Made by a program: the position numbers and the translations under genes. Below, piece after piece: positions 52,640-61,400 of a DNA stretch of 64,000 nt (the first letter of the stretch is position 1; every line of letters begins with the position of its first letter). The DNA is from Polyangium sp. 15x6. GTDB taxonomy: Bacteria > Myxococcota_A > Polyangia > Polyangiales > Polyangiaceae. A model generated the notes under the pieces. That model was not told the DNA's origin. It did not search any database and worked only from the letters and a program-made list of their open reading frames with translations. The DNA is taken from the NCBI RefSeq assembly GCF_029960785.1, contig NZ_JASBQE010000015.1, forward strand, positions 1 to 64,000, given 5' to 3'.

Positions 52640-53728
52640 TCAGGCTTTTTTGCGCAAGGTGTTGATCTGAATGTGGGGCCAACGGGTGGTCTTGCCGCTC
52701 GAGCCGAACATGAACTCGAAAAACGTGATTTGTTCATATTGCAGCTGGAGAATTTCCTTACCGTCTTCGACCACGGTTTCGATCCACAGACGCAGCTTCA
52801 TGTCGGCGGCGCGGGCGAAACGTTGGATGAACGGAGTATTCAAGATCCCGCCTTGGGGGCCGCCGTCATGGTTGGTGGAGAGCTCGATCAAGGTGTAGCC
52901 CTTGATGTTTTGGTCTTTGATCGCGTCGCGCAGGCGCAGGTCCGGGCGGGCCGAGTACGGGTAGTGGCTGTCCGCCAGAATCCGCTGGATGTAGGTGCGA
53001 TTGCCGTCGGGGTCGATCACCGGCAGCGATTTGTCATGCACCCAGTCCGGTGCCGGTCTGTCGAGGTTGATCGGATCTTTCTCGGATACGCCCATGCTGG
53101 ACGACATCGAGAGAAACGGGATTTGCCACGCGGCGAGGCCGCTGGGGAATTCGGGTTTACCGTTGTCCACGACTTGAAAGCCCCCGGTGAGCAAAATCGA
53201 GCTGCCGTGCGGAATCGTGCCGCTACGTGCGATGGAGTAGGGCGGCACGAAATTGGGGCCGTTCGCGCCCGCGCCGATCGAAATGCCGGGATAGCCGTTG
53301 TCTTCCAGCACGGATTGTTCGTCCGCCGGATGGTTGTACATTTGATTCAGCCACAAATACATCCCGTCTTCTTCGTGGATGCCGACCCCGTCCCTGACCC
53401 GCTGGATGCTTTGGTTGTATTTGACCGCGCCGACGAATTGTTCATTGGTCCCGCCGCGATTACGCACGCCGCCGTCCACCAAGGTAAAGGTGAGCTCTTC
53501 CGTATAGTCTTCGCATAGGAAGTGGAAGATGCCGAAAATGGTCTCCGTGTTGGTGCCGGGAGAGGGCATGCAGGTGGTGTGGAGTCCCCAGCCGATGTTG
53601 CTCTTGGTCGGGTTGTCGTTGACCCAAGTGCCTTCGAGTTGCGCCAACACGCCGTAGTTGGCCGGCTCGCGCAGAACCGCATCGGTGTAAGTGGGATAGG
53701 GGGGCTGGGGGGTCGTGGGAATCGACAT
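52640..53728 (-). CDS. heme-binding beta-barrel (nitrobindin-like) protein
   Basis: This 362-residue protein has 'YGVLAQLEGTWVND', 'TIFGIFHFLCEDYTEELTFT', 'YLWLNQMYNHPAD', 'YSIARSGTIPHGSSILLTGG' and a long C-terminal part ending 'LQLQYEQITFFEFMFG' and 'WPHIQINTLRKKA'. The 'L.GTW.N' opening and His-bearing strands resemble heme-binding barrels of the nitrobindin/THAP4-like group; this is from recall, moderate certainty. Codons are visibly less GC-biased than in the neighbours (many CAA, TTG, TTT, GAA, ATT), suggesting transfer. GAGGT precedes ATG 53728, and a sigma-70-like promoter lies upstream. Confidence 0.7.
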   Translation of the reverse strand: MSIPTTPQPPYPTYTDAVLREPANYGVLAQLEGTWVNDNPTKSNIGWGLHTTCMPSPGTNTETIFGIFHFLCEDYTEELTFTLVDGGVRNRGGTNEQFVGAVKYNQSIQRVRDGVGIHEEDGMYLWLNQMYNHPADEQSVLEDNGYPGISIGAGANGPNFVPPYSIARSGTIPHGSSILLTGGFQVVDNGKPEFPSGLAAWQIPFLSMSSSMGVSEKDPINLDRPAPDWVHDKSLPVIDPDGNRTYIQRILADSHYPYSARPDLRLRDAIKDQNIKGYTLIELSTNHDGGPQGGILNTPFIQRFARAADMKLRLWIETVVEDGKEILQLQYEQITFFEFMFGSSGKTTRWPHIQINTLRKKA

Positions 53729-53771
53729 GGGTTGACCTCATTACTTTCGAATGAACCAGCGACAGTAAGCG

Positions 53772-53801
53772 ACAGTACGCGAGCGAAGCGAGGCATGTCA
53801 A
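53772..53801 (-). promoter_or_regulatory. sigma-70-like promoter for the heme-barrel gene
   Basis: On the minus strand TTGACA (53796-53801) and TACTGT (53772-53777) are separated by 18 bp. The -35 is a perfect match to consensus, the -10 matches T, A and final T. A direct repeat TACTGTCGC / TTACTGTCGC covers and follows the -10 (about 53761-53777), a possible operator. A GAGGT ribosome site follows before ATG 53728. A perfect -35 is rare in this window and the composition is low in GC. Confidence 0.6.
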
Positions 53802-53835
53802 GTCGACTGGGGTTCGGAACAACGTTTGAGGCGCC

Positions 53836-54258
53836 GTGCCGGCCTCCCCCGCCAACGCACCCAACACGGCCGAAGATGCAGAACCCGCTTCGAGCACCAA
53901 GTCGAAAGAGCTTGACTTTGATCGTTACATGCGTCTCGCCGATGCGGCGCGCGCTGCGGGCTCTAACGAGATGGCGCTGCGGGCGTACCCGCACGCCCTG
54001 CGGGTTCGGCCGGGCGAACCCACGGCGCTTGGCCGGCTCGGGCTTTCCGCGGCAGCGGCCGGCGATTGGGTGATGGCCACGCGCTACCTCTTCGAGGCAA
54101 TGTTGGACGATGGCGGCGCAACCCCGGAGGAGGCGCAGATATTCTCGAGCACCTTCACGCGTGCTCGAGGCGAGGTCGCCAAGGTCAACGTGACGGCTGA
54201 CACGCTCGGCGCCTCCGTATGGCTCGACGGGAACGAGCCGCCGATCCCGAAAGGCTGA
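53836..54258 (+). pseudogene. truncated TPR/PEGA-type protein gene
   Basis: The 140-residue frame has a TPR helix pair ('DFDRYMRLADAARAAGSNEM', 'ALRVRPGEPTALGRLGLSAA') and a short beta tail 'VAKVNVTADTLGASVWLDGN' that is the beginning of a PEGA domain, then stops after 'EPPIPKG'. Full-length myxobacterial members have a signal peptide, complete PEGA and a TM segment. Here the N-terminus has no signal, the start is GTG with no ribosome site, and the C-terminus ends just before element family A at 54266. It is most simply a gene remnant cut at both ends, though a short expressed protein cannot be excluded. Confidence 0.55.
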
Positions 54259-54265
54259 ACCGCCC

Positions 54266-54585
54266 GCCGCGCCGGGGCTCTGCCCCGGGCCCCGCGGGGG
54301 CTATCCGCCCCTCGACCCGGACCAGCGCAAGCGCTGGACCTTTAGGGGAAGAACTGCGCGATGCGCAGTTCTTCCCACAGGCCGGTGCCAAGACCAGGGA
54401 CGGTGTTGCCGGCCACGGCGACCTCAGTTGGCAGGATCACAACTTGTCTTGCCTCGACCTGTTCGATGAACTGCGCATCGCGCAGTTCATCGACCCCGGG
54501 TCCAGCGCTTGCGCTGGTCCGGGTCCAGGGGTGGACAACCCCTGGTCGGGCCCGGGGTGAAACCCCGGCGCTACGGCTGCCCGAT
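54266..54585. repeat. paired inverted intergenic element, family A (second pair)
   Basis: The 333-bp gap between the TPR remnant and the convergent lipoprotein gene holds two reversed copies. The left copy has hairpin 54346-54376 (14-bp stem, GAT loop), the right copy hairpin 54463-54493 (14-bp stem, ATC loop, i.e. GAT read from the other strand). Both copies continue outward into GC-rich sequence matching 30840-30890, including TATCCGCCCCTCGACCCGG on the left. The inner sides share ACAGG.CG..GC.AAGAC, and the right copy has CCTGCCAAC as does 30955-30963. The centre between hairpins is 86 bp, against 88 bp in the first pair. Confidence 0.85.
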
Positions 54586-54591
54586 GGGGCC

Positions 54592-55269
54592 TCAGGGCTG
54601 CTTGGGCCAGGCGCGGACGAAGGTCGAGAAGAATGGCAATGCGTGGGCGGAGGGGTGGGGGTCGACCTGGGTGTCGACGCCGCTCCGCGTGCTGGAGAAA
54701 TCTCCTTCCCACACGATGGCGCCCGAGGTTGTATCGACGATCGACACCTTCCCTGAAAGCGTGGATTCGACGGCGTTGCCGCCCATGCTCCCGGCGCCGT
54801 GGACGGTTTGCTCGTAATGCAGGCGCGCCAGGACGAAGTATCGCGCGTCGAGGGAGGCCTTGAGCTCGGCGAGCCGGCTCGGGTCGGTGCCTCCTTCCTC
54901 GTAGACACGCAGGTACTTGGACTCTTCTTGGAGTGCACCCTGGAGGGCTTGATCGTGCTCGGCGTTGCTGACGATCGGGATGTCTTGTCGGTTCTGCCGG
55001 GTCGCGCGAATGAACTGCGCGACCACCAGCGAGCGCTCCCTGGGGCCCACGTGGGTGGTGTCGAACTTCACGGGCATGATCGCGATCCTGCCCGTGACGA
55101 GCTCCTTGGAGGTGAATGCGGGATCCACGCGGAGGTTCGTGGGCTGCCAGGCGCAGCCTGCGACGACGCCGAGCCCGAGCATGGGCATCGCGGCGATGAG
55201 CAACGTGGAGGCCGCGCGCTTGATGCGACCAAGGTATTTCGATGACTGCGAGGAGTGCATATCGTTCAC
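54592..55269 (-). CDS. predicted lipoprotein, unknown function
   Basis: This 225-residue protein has an N-terminal charged stretch, hydrophobic core 'LLIAAMPMLGLGVVAGC' with lipobox VVAGC, then a compact domain ('VTGRIAIMPVKFDTTHVGPR', 'LDARYFVLARLHYEQTVHG', 'STLSGKVSIVDTTSGAIVWE'). The pattern of a beta strand, 'ARLH', then 'IVDTTSGAIVWEGDF' resembles the CsgG/FlgO/LpoB-like group of outer-membrane lipoproteins, but I would not name a family with confidence. GAGGG precedes GTG 55269; ATG 55260 is an alternative start. Confidence 0.75.
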   Translation of the reverse strand: MNDMHSSQSSKYLGRIKRAASTLLIAAMPMLGLGVVAGCAWQPTNLRVDPAFTSKELVTGRIAIMPVKFDTTHVGPRERSLVVAQFIRATRQNRQDIPIVSNAEHDQALQGALQEESKYLRVYEEGGTDPSRLAELKASLDARYFVLARLHYEQTVHGAGSMGGNAVESTLSGKVSIVDTTSGAIVWEGDFSSTRSGVDTQVDPHPSAHALPFFSTFVRAWPKQP

Positions 55270-55324
55270 GGAAACCCTCGCTCTCTGGATCGAGCGTCCG
55301 AATCGTGTGTGTTCGTGCCAAACA

Positions 55325-55354
55325 ACACTAACCGGAATGACAGGATGATGTCAA
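55325..55354 (-). promoter_or_regulatory. sigma-70-like promoter for the lipoprotein gene
   Basis: TTGACA (55349-55354, minus strand) and TAGTGT (55325-55330) are spaced 18 bp, the same spacing and a nearly identical -10 (TANTGT) as the promoter at 53772-53801. The transcript would start about 48 bp before GTG 55269. It is a good candidate by sequence only. Confidence 0.55.
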
Positions 55355-55368
55355 GCGGAGGTGATGGG

Positions 55369-55689
55369 TCACGCGATCGGCGTGTCGTCTTCGCGCACCA
55401 ACCATTCATCTCGTAGCGATTGCTCCTGAACGAGCCGATCGGCTATCGCCTCGAGCGTGGGTCGGTCCGCGACGTCGACGATGAGGTCCGGACCCACCGT
55501 GAAGACAGGAGCCGAGCGCTCCTCGTGCAGCTCTTTTCGTAGCTGCTCGACGAACGCGAAGGTCCACACGTTCAAGGCGTACTCTCGGCCGTCGTGGAGC
55601 CGGATCATCATGTTGAAGAAATCGGGCACCTCGTCCGGCGGCTCCCATTCCTCGAATTCGAGCCACAAGGATGCGATTTGGGGGGTCAT
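55369..55689 (-). CDS. small protein of unknown function
   Basis: This 106-residue acidic protein (MTPQIASLWLEFEEWEPPDE...) has no signal or membrane segment. Strands such as 'NMMIRLHDGREYALNVWTFA' and 'VGPDLIVDVADRPTLEAIAD' suggest a small alpha/beta fold. Its start is 11 bp after the stop of the EEP phosphatase gene on the same strand, so it is likely cotranscribed. I do not recognise the family. Confidence 0.65.
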   Translation of the reverse strand: MTPQIASLWLEFEEWEPPDEVPDFFNMMIRLHDGREYALNVWTFAFVEQLRKELHEERSAPVFTVGPDLIVDVADRPTLEAIADRLVQEQSLRDEWLVREDDTPIA

Positions 55690-55700
55690 GGCCTCACCTC

Positions 55701-56774
55701 TCAACGGTCTCTGCTGGGCGCGTGGCGAAACGAAAGCGTCGCGACGACCGGACGGTGATCGCTGCCGCCGTCGCCTGGACCGAGCCGCGCGTCGATCGTT
55801 TCGAGTGCGTTCGAGTGAAAGATGTAATCGATTCGCACGAGCCAGGTCGGCACGGGCACGCCGAGGAGGACCGGGCGTGAGCCGCCGCGCTCGGGCGTGG
55901 GTTCGCCCGGGAACGTGTGCCCGAAGCCCCACCCCGCGTCGCGAAAGGCGTCGCGCATCACGCGGGTGACGATCGCATGCGCCGCGTTCTGATCGGTCGC
56001 GTTCAGATCACCCGCGAAGATCAAGGGGCCCACGTGCGCGGCCGCGAAGTCGGAGAGGGCCCGCGCTTGTTCGTCGCGCGCGCGCGCATTCGCGGGCCCG
56101 GCGACGGTGTGGAAGTTGACGAAGGTCACGTGTTCTGTCCCGATATCGAGCTCCACGACCATCGGTGTACCTATCCACGCGATACGATCGAGGGGGCTCG
56201 CATCGACTTTGCGGAGCGGATGGCGGCTCAGAAGGCCGCTGCCCGTCACGCCGGGTCTCGCATCGAGCAGGCGGTAGGGATACCTTTCGGAGAGCGCTTG
56301 CTCCAGCGCGGCCGCATGCTCGGGGGTCACCTCCTGCAGGGCCACGATGTCGGCATCCACCTCGCGGATCACGCGTATCGTCGCGGCCGTGTTCGGATTG
56401 AAGCCGAGGGTATTGTAACTCATGACGCGGAGCGCGTTCTCGGTTGCCTGCGCGGTTCCACCGCGCGGCACGAAAAGACCGCCCCAGAGCCACGCGAAGA
56501 GGAGCGCCGAAAGGCCGACGATGGCATACCCCTCACGCCGGCGACGAAGCGCGACCGCCAGCAGAATCACGGGCGCTGGCAAGAACGCGTAAAGAAGCAA
56601 CGCGTTCGCCGCGAAGGACCACCAGGTCCGATCCCCGAGCCCGTAACGCGTGATCAGCACGGCGACGAGGACCAGGCCGTAGGACCAAACGAGGGCGTCG
56701 AGGAATCGGTCGCGCCAGGACCGACGGTCGCTCGAACGAGGAGCTTCCTGGGTCGGTGTGTCGGCCGGGGGCAT
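55701..56774 (-). CDS. membrane-anchored endonuclease/exonuclease/phosphatase (EEP) family protein
   Basis: This 357-residue protein has three N-terminal hydrophobic helices (about 25-110), then an EEP domain: 'LRVMSYNTLGFNP', 'ADIVALQEVTPEHAAALEQA' with the metal Glu, 'FVNFHTVAGP', 'LIFAGDLNATDQN' (GDLN motif), 'IDYIFHS' and 'GGSDHRPVVATL' with the catalytic SDH. All active-site residues are present. Such proteins are phosphodiesterases or lipid phosphatases (VanJ-like annotations exist) acting at the outer face of the membrane. ATG 56774. Confidence 0.92.
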   Translation of the reverse strand: MPPADTPTQEAPRSSDRRSWRDRFLDALVWSYGLVLVAVLITRYGLGDRTWWSFAANALLLYAFLPAPVILLAVALRRRREGYAIVGLSALLFAWLWGGLFVPRGGTAQATENALRVMSYNTLGFNPNTAATIRVIREVDADIVALQEVTPEHAAALEQALSERYPYRLLDARPGVTGSGLLSRHPLRKVDASPLDRIAWIGTPMVVELDIGTEHVTFVNFHTVAGPANARARDEQARALSDFAAAHVGPLIFAGDLNATDQNAAHAIVTRVMRDAFRDAGWGFGHTFPGEPTPERGGSRPVLLGVPVPTWLVRIDYIFHSNALETIDARLGPGDGGSDHRPVVATLSFRHAPSRDR

Positions 56775-56846
56775 ATCGGGAGGTTTAGCACTCGGAGACG
56801 AGAGGAACGAGCCGTTCCCGTGGCCAGCCGAGGGCCGAGACGCGCG

Positions 56847-57287
56847 TCATCTGCAGTAACGCTGGCCGACCCTGCACATCACCGTCGCGGGATACGCCGA
56901 GTCCGTGTCGATCCAGGAGCCGTACCTCCACAACCAGCTCCGGCCGGTGTCGAGGTTTCTCAGCCTGATCGATTCCATGCACCAGCCGTCGGTGCCGCTC
57001 AGGTTGATGCGCAGCCACCGGAGGACCCCGATGTTCGACGCCGACACCTGATACGTATCCACCTGATTGCGCCGGAAGTCGTTCCTCTCGGGCGATGCAG
57101 GCCGAAAACCCTGGACCCTCCCCCGATCACCGACGATGTCGATCAGCACATCCGAGTCGGTGCCGGCATCCTCGCGATCGCAGGTCCGGGTCTCGATCTC
57201 GTAGAGATCGGCAAACGCCGGAAGCGAAAAGAGGAAGCAGACGGCGAAGGTGGGAAGCATCTGTTTCGCAATGATTCCATTTCTCAT
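56847..57287 (-). CDS. secreted PLAT/LH2-domain protein
   Basis: This 146-residue protein has a signal peptide (MLPTFAVCFLFSLPAFA) followed directly by a single PLAT/LH2 beta-sandwich: 'LYEIETRTCDREDAGTDSDV', 'DTYQVSASNIGVLRWLRINL', 'DGWCMESIRLRNLDTGRSW'. The AGTDSDV turn and W/C.ESI strand are family marks. PLAT domains bind lipids or proteins next to enzymes; here it stands alone, with cysteines suited to disulfides. A strong GGGGG-rich ribosome site precedes ATG 57287. Confidence 0.85.
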   Translation of the reverse strand: MRNGIIAKQMLPTFAVCFLFSLPAFADLYEIETRTCDREDAGTDSDVLIDIVGDRGRVQGFRPASPERNDFRRNQVDTYQVSASNIGVLRWLRINLSGTDGWCMESIRLRNLDTGRSWLWRYGSWIDTDSAYPATVMCRVGQRYCR

Positions 57288-57424
57288 GACGGCGCCCCCT
57301 TTTTCACGATGATCACCCTTCGCGAGCATCCGCTCGCGTGCCTCGGGTTGCAGCAATGCCTGGGCCACTTCGGCGCGTGCCGTGGGTGCGGCGCGCCCGC
57401 TTTTCGGTCATCCTGACGCGCGTC

Positions 57425-58462
57425 ATGCCGCGGAGACCCCAGGACCCGGTTCCCCCGTTCCCCTACGAGGAGCGCGACGTCTCCTACGAGGGAGCCTCTC
57501 CCGAAATCACACTCGCCGGCACCCTGACGCTGCCGCGGGGTGTGCCAAAGGCGCCGGCCGTGCTCTTCGTGACGGGCTCAGGACCGCAGGATCGGAATGA
57601 AGAAGTCGCGGACCATCGCCCTTTCCTCGTTCTCGCGGATCACCTGACCCGGCGCGGATTCGCCACGCTGCGCGTGGACGATCGGGGCGTGGGCGGCTCC
57701 ACGGGAGACGATACCCGAGCGACCCAGGAGGATCTCGCGCGGGACGTGGCCCGGGGCCTTGCATTCCTGCGGCAATACGAAGCGGTCGATCCGAGACGGA
57801 CCGGGCTCCTCGGGCACAGCGAGGGCGCCCTCGTGGCGGCGATGGCGGCGGCGCATGACCCGGAGCTCGCGTTCCTCGTCATGCTGGCCGGACCCGGTTT
57901 GCCCGGGATCGATGCAATCCACCTGCAGAGCGCGCTCCTCGCCCGGAGCCGCGGCGCAGACGAAGGCGCCGTCCTGCGCGAACGCCGCATGAACGAGCGT
58001 GTCTTCGCAGCCGTGCTCGCCGCGCCGGACCCGGGCGCGGCCTTCGACATGGGAAAACGTGTCCTCCTCGAAGAGCTCGCGGCGCTGCCCGAGGGCGAGC
58101 GCCCGGCGGACGAAGAAATGGAGCGAACCGCCGAAACCATGGCCACCATCGTGAGTGCTCCCTCGTTCACGAGTTTCCTGCGCTCCGATCCGGAGCCATT
58201 CCTGCGCGCCGTCCGCTGCCCCGTGCTCGCCCTCGGGGGCTCTCTGGATCTCCAGGCGCCGGCGCGCGAGCACCTCGCGGGCATCGCGGCCGCGATCGAG
58301 GCCGGAGGCAATCCACGCGCAGAGGTGATCGAGCTGCCGGGGCTCAATCATCTATTTCAGACCGCGGTCACGGGGGCCATCGAGGAATACGAGCAGATCG
58401 AGGAGACCTTCGCGCCGGCGGCCCTGCAACGGATCGCCGCGTGGCTCTCGGCATGGGAATGA
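57425..58462 (+). CDS. alpha/beta hydrolase (dienelactone-hydrolase/peptidase-like)
   Basis: This 345-residue cytoplasmic enzyme has 'PKAPAVLFVTGSGPQDRNEE' (oxyanion loop), 'TLRVDDRGVGGSTGDD', nucleophile elbow GHSEG in 'GLLGHSEGALVAAMAA', 'PVLALGGSLDLQAPA' with the acidic residue and 'ELPGLNHLFQTA' with the His. This is the plan of an esterase family with GHSEG. ATG 57425 is chosen; the frame to 57338 looks non-coding. It converges with the large kinase gene, 27 bp between stops. Confidence 0.9.
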   Translation: MPRRPQDPVPPFPYEERDVSYEGASPEITLAGTLTLPRGVPKAPAVLFVTGSGPQDRNEEVADHRPFLVLADHLTRRGFATLRVDDRGVGGSTGDDTRATQEDLARDVARGLAFLRQYEAVDPRRTGLLGHSEGALVAAMAAAHDPELAFLVMLAGPGLPGIDAIHLQSALLARSRGADEGAVLRERRMNERVFAAVLAAPDPGAAFDMGKRVLLEELAALPEGERPADEEMERTAETMATIVSAPSFTSFLRSDPEPFLRAVRCPVLALGGSLDLQAPAREHLAGIAAAIEAGGNPRAEVIELPGLNHLFQTAVTGAIEEYEQIEETFAPAALQRIAAWLSAWE

Positions 58463-58489
58463 ACGTCTCGTCCCCGCGCCCGGGAGGGT

Positions 58490-61400
58490 TCACCTCGGCC
58501 GCGCAATCCCATACCGTTCGAGCCGGCGATAAAAGGTCGCGCGTGGAATGGCGAGCGTTCGGGCCGCCTGCGCGGCATTCCAGCCATTCTCGGCGAGCGC
58601 GCGCAGGATGGCCTCGCGCTCGGCATCCCCGCGCGGCCGCTCGATGCGCCGCGACGGCAAGGGCCGCGCCTCCCGGAGGCCGAGGTCGCCGGGTCGGATC
58701 ACCTCGCCCTCGGCAAGCACGATCGCCTTCATGAGCACGTTTTCGAGCTCGCGCACGTTGCCGGGCCAGGAATGGGCGAGCAGCACGCGCATCGACGACG
58801 GCGTGATGCGCGGAGCGGGCCTGCCGAGCTCACGGGCCGCGCGCGCGACGAGGTGCGCCGCGAGCTCCGGCAGGTCTTCGAGCCGGTCGCGGAGCGGGGG
58901 CAGCGTGACCTCCACGACGCCGACGCGGTAATAGAGATCCTCGCGAAAACGGCCGACGCGGACCTCGGTCCGGAGCGTCCGGTTCGTCGCGCACACGAGC
59001 CGGAAATCGACGGGGACCGTGGTGTCGCTGCCGAGCGGGCGCACCACGCGCTCCTGCAGGACGCGGAGCAATTTGGCCTGGACTTCGAGCGGCATTTCGC
59101 CGAGCTCGTCGAGGAAGAGCGTGCCGCCCGACGCCGCCACCATGAGGCCCCCGCGATCGCGATCCGCGCCGGTGAAGGCGCCTCGCTTGTGGCCGAAGAG
59201 CTCCGCTTCGAGGAGGCTCGCAGGCAATGCGGCGCAATTGATCCCCACGAAGGGGCCCGCCCGGCGCGGGCTCCCGTCGTGCACGGCCCGCGCGACGAGC
59301 TCCTTGCCGGTGCCGCTCTCGCCGAGGACGAGCACCGGGAGCGGCGATGCGACGACGCGATCGAGCGTCGCGAGCACGCGGCGCAGGGCGGGGCTCCGGC
59401 CGATGATGCCCCGATCGTCGTGGCGATGGTCGAGCGCCTCTTGCTTCGCGCGCACCTCGTCGCCGAGGCGTACGATCTCGGCGGCCTGGAGCCGCGCGAG
59501 CTCCTCCACTTTGCTGCGCTCGGCTTCGAGCTCCTCGGTGCGGCGCCGAAGGTCCTCGATGAGGCGCGCGCGCCGGAGGACCAGCGCGACGTGATCGGCG
59601 AACCCGAGGAGCAGGTCGATGTCGGCCTCGCGAAACCGCGCCTCGGTGAATCGATTGTCGAGGTAGAGCGCGCCGATCACGCCGTCGGGCGACCGGATCG
59701 GGACGGCAATGACGGACCGGAGGCGCATGGCGTGCACGGAGGCATTTTCACGGAAACGTTCGTCCTCGCGCGCGTCGGCAGTGCAGACGGCCTCTGCCGT
59801 TCGCATCGCCTGCTCGGCGATCGAGCGGCTGAATTTGAGGTGGCTCTTGCCGATCTGCTCGCGATCGACGTTCCGCGCGGCCGGCACGTAGAGCGCCCCG
59901 GAGCGCGGGTCTTCGAGCACGAGGAAGCCTCGTTCGGCGCCCGTGAGCTCGATGGCGGCGTCGAGCGCCATGACGAGGATGCCATTCGCCTCGTCGGTGC
60001 CATTGAGCTTCCGGTAGAGGTCGAGGAGGCGCGCGAGTTTTTCCGTGCGTCCCTGGGGCGCGCCTCGGGCGTGGAGCTCGGCAGGCGCCCGCGGGCGCCG
60101 TCGTGGATGGGCGAAAAACGCGCTCCGGAGCTCGGGCGCGAGGCCCGAGGCGGCTTCCTCCCAGAGCGCGTCCGCGCGGGCGCGCAGCGGTATGGCGCGC
60201 GCCCGTTCGCCGGAGGGGTCGAGCGCCGCGGCGAGCCGGCTCGCGCATACGGCAATGAGGTCCGGCTGCCCCGCGCGCTCGGCGAACGTGAGCGCTTCTT
60301 CGAGTCGCGAACGTTCGCCCGCGGGCGCGCCACGCAGCCGGTCGAGCTCCGCCCGCCCGAGCGCTTCCCGCGCCGCGACGTCGGGCGCCTCGCGCGCCTC
60401 GCCGGCCACCGCATCGAGCGCGCGCGCCGCGGCCGAGAGGTCCCCGGCCGCGAGGTCGATGTCGGCCCGTTCGAGCGCGACTTCGGCGGCCTCGCGCGCC
60501 ATGCCGAGCCGATCGAACGCCCCGCGGGCCCGCTCGGCGGCGTCGCGCGCGAAGGCGAGGTCGCCGAGACCGAACGCGTTTTCCCCGACCGCCGACGCGG
60601 CCGCCGCGGCGATGGCCACGAGCCCGGCGGCCGTGGCGTCCGCCTCGGTTTTCGTCGCGGTGCGCAGGCCTCGCTCGAAGGCGCCGACGTCGGCCCATAA
60701 CTTCGCGAGGTTCGAGGCGAACAAGAGGCCGACGTCTTGCTGCCCGAGCGCGCGGCTGACCCGCGCGCCGCGCTCGTAGGCCTCGAGCGCCTCGGCGAAC
60801 CTGCCGATCTGGTGGCACGCGGTGCCGAGGTTCGAACACGTCCGCGCGATGGCGTCGCTCAGGCCGTGCTCCTCCGCGATCCAGAGCGCCTCGCGATGGC
60901 CGGCGAGGGCCGCGCGGACGTCGCCCGCGCGGTAGTCGTGAATGGCGCGATGGCTCCGCGCGCGGAGCAGGCGCCGCGGCGAGCGCTCGGTCGCGGCGGC
61001 CGAGAGCGAAAGATACTTCCGCGCCGCGCGGAGATCGCCGAGGTGGGTCGCGGCGACGACGAGATCCTCCACGAGGTCGGCGCGCACGTCGTCGTCTGGC
61101 AGCGCGGGCGCGGCTTCGAGCGCGGCCTCGGCGACCACGCGCGCCTCCGCGTGACGCCCGAGCCGCGTGAGCGCGCGTGCTTCGAGATCCGCGCGCCGCG
61201 CCCGGCCCACCTCGTCGAGAGGCTCGCGCGCGGCCTCCGCGAGGACCGTGAGCGCCCGCTGCGCCTCTCCCTGCTGCGCGAGGCAACTCGCGAGCGTGAG
61301 GAGCGCGCCGCCGCGCCGCGCCCCGTTCGCGAGGCGTGGGAGCCTTCGTTCGATCGCTTCTCTCGCGCGCGCTGGATTGCCGGCGAGCTCGATGACACGC

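Noticed and set aside
52640-53728. VioB-like partner of the amine oxidase (violacein-type pathway)
   Set aside because: VioB is a much larger heme protein; this 362-residue barrel shares no recognised motif with it.
60825-60850. GGTTCGAAC string resembling a tRNA T-loop
   Set aside because: It lies within the kinase/sigma-54 activator gene and no acceptor or anticodon arms can be formed around it.
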